Assembly (NCBI GenBank): GCA_020846875.1 | Contig: JADLDB010000059.1 | Coordinates: 158,018-222,017 of the forward strand | Direction: 5' to 3' | DNA length: 64,000 nucleotides | DNA from: Myxococcales bacterium | Lineage (GTDB): Bacteria; Myxococcota; Myxococcia; Myxococcales; Myxococcaceae | Shown here: one piece after another, positions 10,740 through 19,682 of the stretch | Layout: every line of letters starts with the position of its first letter | Position numbering within the stretch: position 1 is the stretch's first letter | Translations under genes and position numbers: made by a program | Notes under the pieces: generated by a model | The model's database searches: none | What the model was told of the DNA's origin: nothing | Seen by the model: only the letters and a program-made list of their open reading frames with translations

Positions 10740-11774
10740 TCAGTCCAGGTACTGCCAGCGCACGCGCACGGTGCCACCCGGCGACCCACCGCTGCTGCCG
10801 GTGTTGTTGCAGGACGTCTGCGCGGACACGGTGGCGTAGTAGGTGGAGACCTCCAGCTTGAGGTGCCGGCCGTCGCGCGTCCGCACGACGAAGACGCGCC
10901 CCGACATCGAGACGCAGGTGGTGTACTCGTAGAAGTCCGCCAGCGCGGTGTCGGGCGAGGTGCCCAGGCCCGAGCCGTCGTCGACGAAGGCGCAGCCCGG
11001 CTCCCGATCGAGGAAGTTGTCCACCTCCCAGGCGAGGCCCGTGGGGACGGTGGTGACGCTGTCGTACGACGTGCCCGGCGCCGTCACCGCCGCCGCGACG
11101 CACGAGGGGCCGGAGTCTCCACCGTTCAAGCGGATCACGAAGCGCCGGAAGGCGATGTCCCAGTCCATGCTGTCCAGCGCGTCCTGATCCCCGAGGCCGA
11201 CCTTCACCAGGCCCGTGGCGTCGAACTTCGCGTAGACGAAGCTCTGCGTGGGCGTCAGTCCGCCTGCGACCGCGTTGATGGTGCTGATCCAGCCGGTGCC
11301 GTCGGCGACGTTGGACGTGACGCCGTCGGGAGACACCGGCACCTTGAGATCGAGCTGGCTGATCGCCGCGTCCGAGCAGGCCACCGGGGTGGGCATGGTG
11401 CACGTGCCCGTCCCGCCGCCGGCCCCACCACCCGTGGCGCCCCCGCCGGTGCCCCCTCCCGCGCCTCCGTCCAGGTCGCCGCCGCCTCCCGTCCCACCGC
11501 CCGTGCCCCCTCCCGTCCCGCCGCCGGCGCCGCCGCCCAGCGGCAGCACGCAGGCCTTCGCCGCGCACACCTGCCCGCCGCTGCACACGTCGCAGTTGTT
11601 GCCTCCGCTGCCGCAGGAGTCCGACTGATCGCCCGTGCGGCACCTGCCGGCGGTGTCGCAGCAGCCCTCACAGTTGGTGGGGCCGCAGTTGCCCTGCCCG
11701 GTGGGGCCGCAGGCCACGAAGACGAGCGCCGCAGAAGAGAGAATGAGGGCGAGGAAAGAGAGGCTTCGGAACAT
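10740..11774 (-). CDS. HmuY-family-like lipoprotein with glycine-rich linker
   Basis: 344 aa. ATG 11774 gives a lipoprotein signal with Cys22 (LVFVAC); the longer open frame to 12452 runs antisense to the next gene and is rejected. A Cys-rich segment (about 25-75, CGPTNCEGCCDTAG type) is followed by a ~45-residue Gly/Thr linker. A C-terminal beta domain contains DWDIAFRRFVIRLNGG and FVVRTRDGRHLKLEVSTYY, the hallmark strands of HmuY (heme-binding lipoproteins of Bacteroidetes) and related myxobacterial proteins. Heme binding itself is not provable here. It is cotranscribed with the metalloprotease-like gene; HmuY-like/protease pairing could reflect scavenging or surface processing (inference). 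Confidence 0.8.
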   Translation of the reverse strand: MFRSLSFLALILSSAALVFVACGPTGQGNCGPTNCEGCCDTAGRCRTGDQSDSCGSGGNNCDVCSGGQVCAAKACVLPLGGGAGGGTGGGTGGGTGGGGDLDGGAGGGTGGGATGGGAGGGTGTCTMPTPVACSDAAISQLDLKVPVSPDGVTSNVADGTGWISTINAVAGGLTPTQSFVYAKFDATGLVKVGLGDQDALDSMDWDIAFRRFVIRLNGGDSGPSCVAAAVTAPGTSYDSVTTVPTGLAWEVDNFLDREPGCAFVDDGSGLGTSPDTALADFYEYTTCVSMSGRVFVVRTRDGRHLKLEVSTYYATVSAQTSCNNTGSSGGSPGGTVRVRWQYLD

Positions 11775-11924
11775 CGGAAAGGCTCCCGGAACGAGGAAGC
11801 GCTGCCCATAGCCCACCCCGTCCCCAGCGAAAAGGGGCGCCCAAGGCTGTGGCCTTTTGGCCCGGTTCGGTGAATCCTCGCCCGGTCGCTTCGTTTGAGC
11901 CGTCACCCCTGTCGAGGAAAAACC

Positions 11925-12587
11925 ATGTCCCAAGCCTTCGCTGCCTGCCTGGTGTTGATCGCCGTGCCCGCCCTCGCGCAGGACGACGCCGAGCCGAAGA
12001 AGGTGGCCGAGACGTACTTGAACGCGCTCACCGGCTCGGGCGACGAGGCCGGCAAGGATCTGCTGCTGGGCGGCGTGACGATGAACGCGCAGCTCTTCTC
12101 GCTGGAGAACTGGAAGCTCAAGGCCAAGGATCCGGTGAAGAAGGAGGAAGGTGATCTCGCCCACGCGGTGCAGCAGATGAACGCCCTCGACAAGGCTGGC
12201 CGCGGCGCGCTCACCAAGCTGATGGGCATGGAGCAGGTGGGCGACGATCTGAAGATGACCGAGGTGAGCCAGGAGGACGCGGCCAAGCTGCTGGCGCCCA
12301 CGCGCGAGAAGGCGGCGTCCTTCCAGAAGGCGCACAACGTGCTGTCCTACGTCCTGCGCGTCGGCAAGGAGGTCTACTGGCACCCGAAGAACCCGATGCG
12401 GGCGGTGCTGTCCAGGGCGGGCACCACCGGCAAGTACTCCATCGAGGTGCACCGCTGGACGATCCTGAGCACCGAGGGCCCGGCGAAGACGCCCCGGGAA
12501 TGGCCGCTGCGCGTCCTGCGCTTCAAGTCGGCCAAGGTGGACACGGGCTGGAAGATCCTCCCGGCGTCCGACTGGAACGCCGAGTAG
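11925..12587 (+). CDS. Exported protein of unknown function
   Basis: 220 aa. ATG 11925 is chosen because it gives a clean signal peptide (MSQAFAACLVLIAVPALAQ, cleavage after AQA/LAQ) and has GAGGAAAAA just upstream. An in-frame ATG 30 bases earlier would break the signal. The mature part is mostly helical at first (about 25-130, Lys/Glu-rich) and then mixed alpha/beta, ending in W-K-I-L-P-A-S-D-W. That ending, with the opening KKVAETYLNALTG, is typical of DUF4878/NTF2-like secreted proteins in which a small molecule pocket or lipid-binding fold is assumed. No catalytic motif was recognised. It is divergent from the HmuY-like gene (150-base shared upstream region) and its stop is 3 bases from the convergent ureohydrolase. 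Confidence 0.75.
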   Translation: MSQAFAACLVLIAVPALAQDDAEPKKVAETYLNALTGSGDEAGKDLLLGGVTMNAQLFSLENWKLKAKDPVKKEEGDLAHAVQQMNALDKAGRGALTKLMGMEQVGDDLKMTEVSQEDAAKLLAPTREKAASFQKAHNVLSYVLRVGKEVYWHPKNPMRAVLSRAGTTGKYSIEVHRWTILSTEGPAKTPREWPLRVLRFKSAKVDTGWKILPASDWNAE

Positions 12588-12590
12588 CCC

Positions 12591-13607
12591 TCAAGGCTGC
12601 TGGGTGAGCAGCGCCCAGCCGATCTGCTTGTAGAGCAGCCGCGCGCCGACGTTCGCGTCCCACTCGTCGTCCGGGCCCGGCGCGACCTCGTTGAGATCGA
12701 AGCCGACGATCTGCTTGCCCGCGCGCAGCAGCCCCTCGAGGAGCCCCTGGGCCTGGGCGAAGCTGAGGCCTCCGGGGACGGGCGTGCCGGTGTGGGGGCA
12801 CAGCGTCGGATCGAGTCCGTCGATGTCCCAGGACAGGTACACCCGCTGCGGCAGCTCGGCGACGATCGCGTCCACCGCCTCGCGCCAGGGCATGCCGTCC
12901 AGCCGCGCCCGCTGCAGCCGCGCGTCGAAGAAGGTGTGGATGCGCCCGCCCGAGGACTGGATCACCTCCAGCTCGGCCTCGCCGAAGTCGCGAATGCCCA
13001 CCTGCACCAGCTTCTTCACCTTCGGCAGGCGCTGCACGACGTTGAACATGATCGACGCGTGGGACCAGGTGAAGCCTTCGTAGGCGTCGCGCAGATCCGC
13101 GTGCGCGTCCAGGTGGAGGATGCCTAAGTCCGGGTAGCGCTCCGCGTGCGCCTGGATGCAGCCGTACGGGGTGGAGTGATCGCCGCCCACCACCGCCACC
13201 AGCTTCCCCTTCCCGAGCCACAGCCTGGTGGTGTCGTAGACCCAGGCGTTCATCTTCTCGCAGAGCGCGTCGATGGGGGCCGCCCGCGGATCGCCCTTCT
13301 TTGCCCCGCCCTCGGCGATGATCGGCGCGGCCAGCTTCTTCGCCTCGTCGCTCCAGGCGCGGAGCTGCGCGGGCACCTCCAGCATCGAGATGCCACCTTC
13401 GTACGGCTTGCCGGTGTCGAGATCGAACAGGTCGACCTGCTTCGAGGCCTCGAGGATCGCCGAAGGGCCGTCAGCGGCGCCGCCGCCGTAGCTGGTGGTG
13501 GCCTCGAAGGGGACGGGGATCAGCACCACCTTCGCCTGCTCGGGCGAGTGAGGCAGTCCGAAGATGCCGGAGTCAGGCTGCGCGGCGGCGTTGGGGTCGA
13601 AGGCCAT
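12591..13607 (-). CDS. Ureohydrolase (agmatinase/arginase family)
   Basis: 338 aa, full length for the family. The Mn-binding motifs are present in order: GGDHS (about 140-144), DAHADLRD (about 166-173) and SWDIDGLDP (about 252-260), which supply the His and Asp ligands of the binuclear centre. It hydrolyses a guanidino compound (agmatine, arginine or guanidinobutyrate) to urea and an amine in the cytoplasm. Sequence alone does not choose between these; the GTPVPGGLSF loop after the third motif is common in agmatinases. The gene starts 9 bases after the quinone oxidoreductase gene ends on the same strand, so the two are probably cotranscribed. Confidence 0.88.
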   Translation of the reverse strand: MAFDPNAAAQPDSGIFGLPHSPEQAKVVLIPVPFEATTSYGGGAADGPSAILEASKQVDLFDLDTGKPYEGGISMLEVPAQLRAWSDEAKKLAAPIIAEGGAKKGDPRAAPIDALCEKMNAWVYDTTRLWLGKGKLVAVVGGDHSTPYGCIQAHAERYPDLGILHLDAHADLRDAYEGFTWSHASIMFNVVQRLPKVKKLVQVGIRDFGEAELEVIQSSGGRIHTFFDARLQRARLDGMPWREAVDAIVAELPQRVYLSWDIDGLDPTLCPHTGTPVPGGLSFAQAQGLLEGLLRAGKQIVGFDLNEVAPGPDDEWDANVGARLLYKQIGWALLTQQP

Positions 13608-13616
13608 GGGCGTCTT

Positions 13617-14594
13617 TCACCAGGTGAGGACCAGCTTGCCGAAGGTGTCGTTGGAGGCGAGGCGGGCGAGCGCGCCCTGAAGTCCCGTCATCGGCAGCAG
13701 CGCGTCGATGACCGGCTTCAACTGTCCAGACGAAAAGAGCGGGGCCACCCGCTTCTCGAACTCCCGCGCCACGGAGATCTTCTCTTCCAGTGAGCGCGCG
13801 CGCAGCGTGGTGCCCTGGATGCGGAGCCGCTTGCCCAGCACGGTGCGCAGCGGCACGTCCGCGGAGGCGCCGGCCACCAGGCCCACCAGCATCAACGTGC
13901 CGCCGGGCTTCATGGCGTCGAGCGTCTCGGGCACCCAGTCACCGCCGACCAGGTCGAGCACCAGGTCGACGCCGCCGCCCGAGGCCGACTTCACCTCGTC
14001 CGCGAAGGGCGGCCCCTGCACCAGGAGCGCGTGCGGCAGGCCCAGCGACTTCGCGCGCTCCAGCTTCTTCTCGTTGCGCCCGGTGCCGATGGCGTGCGCC
14101 CCGAAGGCCTTGCACAGTTGGATCGCCGCGGTGCCGACCCCGCTGGTGACGGCGTGGATCAGCACCTGGCTGCCCACCGTCATTCTGCCCTGCAGCACCA
14201 GCGCGTCCCAGGCGGTGGTGAAGGCCTCGGGGATCGCCGCCGCGTCGGAGAAGGACAGGCCTGCGGGGACGGCCAGCGCCTCGCGCTCGTGGGTGGTGAG
14301 CTCCTCCGCCCACGCGCCGCCGCCCACCAGGCCCATGACGCGATCGCCTGTCTTCCAACGCGTCACGCGCGCGCCCACCTGGACGACTTCGCCGGAGTAC
14401 TCGAGGCCGGGGATGTCGGCTGGCACGCCCGGGGGCGCGGGGTACAGGCCCATCGTCTGCAGCAGATCGGCGCGGTTGAGCGCGGTGGCCTTCACCTTCA
14501 CGCGGATCTCGTCGGGGCCGGGAACGGGGGAAGGGACGTCCTCGATTCGCAGGCCCTCGGGGCCGGACAGCTCCACCGTGCGCGCGGCTCTCAT
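13617..14594 (-). CDS. Zinc-lacking alcohol dehydrogenase / quinone oxidoreductase (MDR family)
   Basis: 325 aa from ATG 14594; the longer open frame adds an unlikely basic N-terminus. The start MRAARTVELSGPEGLRIEDV is characteristic of medium-chain NADPH:quinone oxidoreductases. The GroES-like N-terminal half lacks the catalytic Cys/His zinc ligands. Residues ~140-165 (TSGVGTAAIQLCKAFG) form the NAD(P)-binding Rossmann motif. The C-terminal signature (GKLVLTW) closes the fold. It likely reduces quinones or alpha,beta-unsaturated carbonyl compounds. It is divergent from the aminopeptidase gene with 68 bases between starts. Confidence 0.88.
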   Translation of the reverse strand: MRAARTVELSGPEGLRIEDVPSPVPGPDEIRVKVKATALNRADLLQTMGLYPAPPGVPADIPGLEYSGEVVQVGARVTRWKTGDRVMGLVGGGAWAEELTTHEREALAVPAGLSFSDAAAIPEAFTTAWDALVLQGRMTVGSQVLIHAVTSGVGTAAIQLCKAFGAHAIGTGRNEKKLERAKSLGLPHALLVQGPPFADEVKSASGGGVDLVLDLVGGDWVPETLDAMKPGGTLMLVGLVAGASADVPLRTVLGKRLRIQGTTLRARSLEEKISVAREFEKRVAPLFSSGQLKPVIDALLPMTGLQGALARLASNDTFGKLVLTW

Positions 14595-14646
14595 GGCTCT
14601 ACGGCGAGTAGCACAGGGGCTGCACCCCGTCATCGTCGGGTTCGGC

Positions 14647-14652
14647 TAGGGT
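14647..14652 (+). promoter_or_regulatory. TAGGGT box 10 bases before pepP-like start
   Basis: TAGGGT is followed by ten bases and ATG 14663. It matches the TANNNT -10 type seen at other starts in this window. No convincing -35 was found, so support comes from position and from the scarcity of TA in this GC-rich sequence. Confidence 0.4.
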
Positions 14653-14662
14653 CCGAGCCGTC

Positions 14663-16060
14663 ATGAACTTCGCCCGACGCCGCGCCGCGCTCCTGGAGCG
14701 CCTCGACCGCCCGCTGGTGCTGTTCGCCGGCGGCCTCGTCTCGCGCAACTACCCGGCCAACGTCTTCCCGTTTCGCGCCGACAGCTCCTTCCTCTACTTC
14801 TTCGAGCGCCCGGAGCCGGGCAGCGCGGCCCTCTTCGATCCCGACGGCGGCGCGGTGACGCTCTTCCTCCCCGAGCGCACGGTGGCCGATGCGCTGTGGC
14901 ACGGCGAGGTGGAGTCCTTCGAGGCGGCGAAGGCCCGGCACCAGGTGGACGGGGTGATGAACGTCGAGGCGCTGGAGTCGCACGTGGCGATGCTGGCGAA
15001 GGGCCGGCAGGTGGACGCGCTGGCGGTGGCGGATCGGAAGACGACGCAGCGGGCGAGGGACCTGACGGGCGAGGAGCTCGACTTCGACGATCCGACGAAG
15101 GTGGGGCGGGGCGAGGTGCTGGACGCGATCGCCGCGATGCGCCTGGCCAAGAGTTCCGAAGAGCTCGCCGAAATGCGCCGCCTGGTGGCCACCACGAAGG
15201 AAGCGCACGTGCTGGCGATGAGGCACTCGAGGCCCGGGGTGAGCGAGCAGCTCCTCACCGGCCACGTGGAGGGCTCCTTCTCGAGGGGCGGCTGCGTGCC
15301 CGCGTACAACACGATCTGCAGCGTGCGAGGAGAGGTGCTGCACACCAACGCGCACGAGAACACGCTGCAGGTGGGCGACATCGTGCTCCTGGACGCGGGG
15401 CCGGAGGCGAGCCTCAGCGGCTACTGCAACGACGTGACGCGCTGCTGGCCGGTGGGAGGGCCGTTCACCCCCGAGGGGCGGGACGTGTACGAGCTGGTGC
15501 TGAAGAGCCAGCTGGCGGCGATCGCCGCGGTGAAGCCGGGGGCGCGTTTCCGGGATCTGCACCTGCTGGCCTCCCGAGTGCTGGCGGAGGGGCTGGTGGC
15601 GATGGGGCTCTTGAGCGGCAGCCCGGACGCGCTGGTGGAGTCGGGCGCGCACGCGATGTTCTTCCCGCACGGCCTGGGGCACCAGTTGGGGCTGGACGTG
15701 CACGATCTGGAGACGTTCGGCGATCGCATCCACTACCCGAATGGGCGCACGCGCAGCGCGCAGTTCGGCACCCAGTACCTGCGCATGGACATGGATCTTC
15801 AGCCCGGGATGACCTTCACCATCGAGCCAGGGCTGTACTTCGTGCCGGCGATCCTCCGCTCGAAGGAGTTCCGCGAGAAGTTCAAGGGCCAGGTGCACTT
15901 CGACCAGGCGGAGCGCTTCCTCTCGATGAACGGCGGGCGCGGCTTCGGCGGCATTCGCATCGAGGACGACATTCTCTGCACCGAGACGGGCGCGGAGGTC
16001 CTCACCGCGGCGATCCCCAAGGCCCGCGCCGAGGTCGAGTCAATCGCCGGCAGCGCGTGA
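14663..16060 (+). CDS. pepP: Xaa-Pro aminopeptidase (M24B)
   Basis: 465 aa. The N-terminal regulatory domain (1-~170, opening MNFARRRAALLERL and FPFRADSSFLYFF) is the AMP_N domain of aminopeptidase P. The pita-bread catalytic domain has the metal ligands Asp (LLDAGPEASLSGYCNDVTRC, about 243 and 255), His (HGLGHQLGLDVHD, about 336), Glu (TIEPGLYF, about 387) and Glu (RIEDDIL, about 433). It removes N-terminal residues preceding proline, with Mn2+, in the cytoplasm. Length and domain order match E. coli PepP (~440 aa). It stops 10 bases from the convergent GH94-like gene. Confidence 0.93.
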   Translation: MNFARRRAALLERLDRPLVLFAGGLVSRNYPANVFPFRADSSFLYFFERPEPGSAALFDPDGGAVTLFLPERTVADALWHGEVESFEAAKARHQVDGVMNVEALESHVAMLAKGRQVDALAVADRKTTQRARDLTGEELDFDDPTKVGRGEVLDAIAAMRLAKSSEELAEMRRLVATTKEAHVLAMRHSRPGVSEQLLTGHVEGSFSRGGCVPAYNTICSVRGEVLHTNAHENTLQVGDIVLLDAGPEASLSGYCNDVTRCWPVGGPFTPEGRDVYELVLKSQLAAIAAVKPGARFRDLHLLASRVLAEGLVAMGLLSGSPDALVESGAHAMFFPHGLGHQLGLDVHDLETFGDRIHYPNGRTRSAQFGTQYLRMDMDLQPGMTFTIEPGLYFVPAILRSKEFREKFKGQVHFDQAERFLSMNGGRGFGGIRIEDDILCTETGAEVLTAAIPKARAEVESIAGSA

Positions 16061-16070
16061 TCCAAAGAAG

Positions 16071-18698
16071 TCACGGCCCGAGCGCGAACGTGACGGGCCC
16101 ACCTGTGCGAACGAACTGCTGCGACGTTCCGGTGCCCAGCCGCACGTCCAGAGCTCCCGTCCCCGTGCCCAGCGGCCGCCAGGTGCCGCTGACACGGCTG
16201 CCATCCCACGCGAGGTCCAGCAACTCACTCGAAAGCTCGTAGGGAGCGCCGCCGGGGGCGATCGACAGGCCGTCCTTCGTGGTGTCCACACCGGCGGCCT
16301 TGAGCGCGGCGAACAGCGCCAGCGCGTGCACGTTGTTGTTCTGCGCGGGGAAGTCGCGCATCGGAGTGGCGGGGCTGCTCCAGGCTTCCCCGGTGGTGCT
16401 GGTGACGCCGTCGGGGCCGGTCCAGATCCCGTACCAGACCTGCGGGAAGGTCCGCGCCCGCGCGTGGAGTGAACTCTGGGCGAGGTGGGTCCAGGCCAGC
16501 GCCCCGTCTCCTCCACGCGCGAGGCCCCAGGTCCACAGCACGCTGAGCGCGGGCCACACTTCTCCGCCCTGGGTCAGCGTCACGCCGATCGGCGAGGTGA
16601 GCTCCGAGGTGACGCCGCTCTTCAGTTGCTCCCGTTGGGTGGGCGCAGCGAGCGCCGCGGGGGCGATCATCGGCCAGACCTGCGCTTCGAGGTCGAGCGC
16701 GGCGTCCCGAAAGAGCGCCCCGTCACCGAAGTACGCGCGCCCGAAGTGATCCTGGCGCCAGGTGGACTGCACGGCGGTTGTCAGCTCCGTGACCTTCTGC
16801 CGCAGCTCCATCGCCAGCATCGGATCCCGCGCCTCCACCAGGTCCGCCGCGCGCGGGAGCACGTACAGCGCCATCTGCGTGTTGGGCACGCTCTCTCCGT
16901 CGCGGATCGCCCGCGCCCGATCCGGCGCGTAGGTGGCGACGATGCCATCGCTCCAATCTCCGGTGCCCACGCGGATGAGGCCATGCGGGCCGGTGCCCAC
17001 CACGTCCAGCAGGTGGCGGATGGCGTCGCGCGTGTGATCCCGCACCGTCGCGCCGGGGCGGGACTCTCTGGGCCAATACGGCACGGCCTGATCGAGGAAG
17101 CCGAAGTCGCGCGTGGCGAAGACGTACTCGGTCAGCGCCCAGAGGAAGAACAGGTCCAGATCCGACGGCGCGTTGTGAAGACCCAGCGCGTCATCCAGCA
17201 TTCCGTGACCCTGGAAGGCGTAGCTGAAGCGCGGATTCACGCCGTACTGCAATTGCATGTTGAGCTCGAGCATCTCGCGAGCCAGCGAGGTGTGCGTGAA
17301 GACCAGCGGCAAGGCGAAGAGCCCCACGTCGCGCGCCGCGCCGTCCGCGCCGTGCAGGTAGAGGTAGGCGGATCCCTGCGGCACCACGTGCAAGCCCTGG
17401 TACTCGCGGCGGCCCACCGAGGCCTCCACTTGCGAGGAGTGCCAGGCCAGCTCGCGAGTGAGGAAGGGCGAGTCCCGGTGCGCCAGCCGCAGCAGGTGCG
17501 GATCGACCGCCCGCTGCGCGTCCTCGACGGATACGGAGCCCCAGCCCGCCGGAATCTCCAGCGGCGCCCCGTGCCGGATCGTCCCGTATGCGAAGCGGAG
17601 CGTCTTCACCTCGCCCGGTGCCAGCGCCAGCTCGCTCTTCACCACGAAGAGGCGGCTCTGCCCGTTGCCCGAGGTGGTGCGGCCCAGCACTCCTTCCACG
17701 GCCGGGGAGGGCGCCGCGCGATTCACCACCGCCGCGGGGGCCTGGGGCCCACCTTCCCCGAAGAACACGGCTTGCTCGGTGAAGACGCCGCTCACCTCGC
17801 CGGACAGCACCGCGAGGAAGGGATCCGCCGGGTACCAGTCGCGCGGATCCGGCGCACCGGCGTCCGGCCTCGTGACGCCCTCCATCGGCGTGCGGCGCAG
17901 CACCAGCGCGCGGTGGGCCTGGTCCCAGGACAGCGCTTCCCGGAAGCCCGCGTTCCGTGCGTCGCGCTCGGCCCGCACCTGGGCAGGGAGCTCCGGCGCG
18001 AGGTCCCCCGAGACGATCCACTCGATCGCGATGTTCCTTCGCGCCACGTCCCAGTACTCGTAGTGGGCGATCTTCCGCTCGCGTTGCGAAGTGTTGGTCA
18101 GCGTCACCTCGGAGATCACCACTGCGTCGTCTCCGGGCGGTGCGAACACCTCACGCTCGCTCTTCAACCCCCGGTGTTCGACGGCGTACCGCGCGGACAC
18201 CATGCCGAATTGCCGCTCGGTGCGGCTGGGCTGGGGCCTCCACTTCCACGCCGTGCACCAGGTCGCCTCGCCGTCGTCGAGCCAGCCGAAGCCGCCCGAG
18301 TAGTTCCGCCGCGCCTCGTCGTAGGCGTTCCAATGCGTCACGCCGCGATCCTGGTCCACCACCTCCACGTGCCCGTCGTTGAAGGCCAGGGCGTTGACGC
18401 GCTGGTTGCCGAACGCGGCCCAGTGATCCCGTCGATCCCTTCCCTCGGAGTTGGTGAAGCGCGCGCGCTCGTCGTTGAGCTGATCGAAGCGGTAGCGGTA
18501 CGCCGGGCGTCCGCGCGCGTCGATGATCCACTCGCCGAACAGCCCCGAGCCGGTGGAGCAGGGCGCGAACGCGTCGAGGGTGCTCGCCTCGCAGGTGCCC
18601 TCCGTGGCCTGCCAGGGCTCCTCTGACACTTCGGGCAGGGGCGCAGGAGAACAGCCGAAGAGCACCGCGCACACGCAGACGCAGACGAAGACGCGCAT
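16071..18698 (-). CDS. Large lipoprotein with GH94-like (alpha/alpha)6 glycoside-phosphorylase fold
   Basis: 875 aa. ATG 18698 is preferred to an upstream ATG because the lipoprotein signal (VFVCVCVCAVLFGC, Cys ~16) starts there. The first ~330 residues are a beta-sandwich with aromatic-rich strands (WKWRPQPSRTERQFG, EYWDVARRN). They are followed by an (alpha/alpha)6 barrel typical of cellobiose/cyclic-glucan phosphorylases. The motif GTGDWSDGI at about 580-588 corresponds to the GH94 DWNDG catalytic-acid loop. GH94 enzymes are usually cytoplasmic, so a lipid-anchored copy is odd. The C-terminal beta domain ends in SGTWRPLGTG. Substrate not predicted; an inverting hydrolase or inactive glucan binder cannot be excluded. 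Divergent from accD. Confidence 0.72.
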   Translation of the reverse strand: MRVFVCVCVCAVLFGCSPAPLPEVSEEPWQATEGTCEASTLDAFAPCSTGSGLFGEWIIDARGRPAYRYRFDQLNDERARFTNSEGRDRRDHWAAFGNQRVNALAFNDGHVEVVDQDRGVTHWNAYDEARRNYSGGFGWLDDGEATWCTAWKWRPQPSRTERQFGMVSARYAVEHRGLKSEREVFAPPGDDAVVISEVTLTNTSQRERKIAHYEYWDVARRNIAIEWIVSGDLAPELPAQVRAERDARNAGFREALSWDQAHRALVLRRTPMEGVTRPDAGAPDPRDWYPADPFLAVLSGEVSGVFTEQAVFFGEGGPQAPAAVVNRAAPSPAVEGVLGRTTSGNGQSRLFVVKSELALAPGEVKTLRFAYGTIRHGAPLEIPAGWGSVSVEDAQRAVDPHLLRLAHRDSPFLTRELAWHSSQVEASVGRREYQGLHVVPQGSAYLYLHGADGAARDVGLFALPLVFTHTSLAREMLELNMQLQYGVNPRFSYAFQGHGMLDDALGLHNAPSDLDLFFLWALTEYVFATRDFGFLDQAVPYWPRESRPGATVRDHTRDAIRHLLDVVGTGPHGLIRVGTGDWSDGIVATYAPDRARAIRDGESVPNTQMALYVLPRAADLVEARDPMLAMELRQKVTELTTAVQSTWRQDHFGRAYFGDGALFRDAALDLEAQVWPMIAPAALAAPTQREQLKSGVTSELTSPIGVTLTQGGEVWPALSVLWTWGLARGGDGALAWTHLAQSSLHARARTFPQVWYGIWTGPDGVTSTTGEAWSSPATPMRDFPAQNNNVHALALFAALKAAGVDTTKDGLSIAPGGAPYELSSELLDLAWDGSRVSGTWRPLGTGTGALDVRLGTGTSQQFVRTGGPVTFALGP

Positions 18699-18811
18699 CC
18701 GCAGCACTGTGACGCGCTCCGCCCCGATGGGAAAGCGCATGACGCACGCCTGTCGCGGCGCGTCATCGGCAGTCCTTGGATTCTCCAGCCATTGTCGCTA
18801 CAGCACCTGCC

Positions 18812-19672
18812 ATGTCCCAGCCGTGGTTCCAGAAGAAGCCGCGCATCGCCACCACGCCGGAGCAGCAGCAGGACGCGCAGGGCGCCAGCCGCATGGAAGG
18901 CCTCTGGTTCAAGTGCGACTCGTGCGACGAGATCCTCCTGCGCGAGGAGCTGGAGAAGAACTGGAACGTCTGCCCCGCCTGCGGCCACCACATGCCCTGG
19001 CCTGCGCGCGCCCGCCTGCAGAACCTCTTCGACGAAGGCACCTTCGAGGAGTTCGACACCCAGCTCGAGCCTGTTGATCCGCTCGGGTTCTCCGACTCGA
19101 AGAAGTACAAAGATCGCCTGAAGAGCACCCGCAAGGCGCTGGGAGAGAACGACGCCTTCATCAGCGGCGTGGGCGCCATCGACGGGCACAAGGTGTCGGT
19201 GGGGTGCTTCCTCTTCGAGTTCATGGGCGGCTCGATGGGCAGCGTGGTGGGCGAGAAGGTCACCCGCGTCTTCGAGCGCGCGACCGAGCTGGAGCTCCCC
19301 GCGATCGTCTTCTCCTCGTCCGGCGGCGCGCGGATGCAGGAAGGCATCTTCTCCCTCATGCAGATGGCGAAGACCTGCGCGGCCATCAACAAGTTCCGCG
19401 AGGTCCGCCAGCCGTACATCTCGGTGCTGCTCCACCCCACCACCGGCGGCGTGGCCGCGTCCTTCTCCTGGCTGGGCGACGTGATGCTGGCCGAGCCGCG
19501 GGCGCTGATCGGCTTCGCCGGCCCGCGGGTGATCGAGCAGACCATCCGCCAGAAGCTGCCCGAGGGCTTCCAGCGCAGCGAGTTCCTCCTCGAGCACGGG
19601 ATGATCGACTCCATCGTCCAGCGCAAGGAGCTGCGGGCGAAGATCGTCCAGGTGCTGGGGCTCCTGTCCTGA
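18812..19672 (+). CDS. accD: Acetyl-CoA carboxylase carboxyltransferase subunit beta
   Basis: 286 aa. ATG 18812 (MSQPWFQKKPRIATTP) is the conserved AccD start; the longer open frame adds non-homologous residues. A four-Cys zinc ribbon (CDSC ... CPAC, about 35-57) and the carboxyltransferase body (SSGGARMQEG, about 170-180; GGVAASFSWLGDV) are present. It forms the alpha2beta2 carboxyltransferase with AccA and makes malonyl-CoA for fatty acid synthesis. It is followed 10 bases later by folC, the conserved accD-folC arrangement of many bacteria. Confidence 0.97.
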   Translation: MSQPWFQKKPRIATTPEQQQDAQGASRMEGLWFKCDSCDEILLREELEKNWNVCPACGHHMPWPARARLQNLFDEGTFEEFDTQLEPVDPLGFSDSKKYKDRLKSTRKALGENDAFISGVGAIDGHKVSVGCFLFEFMGGSMGSVVGEKVTRVFERATELELPAIVFSSSGGARMQEGIFSLMQMAKTCAAINKFREVRQPYISVLLHPTTGGVAASFSWLGDVMLAEPRALIGFAGPRVIEQTIRQKLPEGFQRSEFLLEHGMIDSIVQRKELRAKIVQVLGLLS

Positions 19673-19682
19673 GGGCCGGGCG

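Noticed and set aside
10740..12452. 570-residue version of the HmuY-like gene
   Set aside because: The N-terminal extension is antisense to the exported-protein gene and hides the true lipoprotein signal at 11774.
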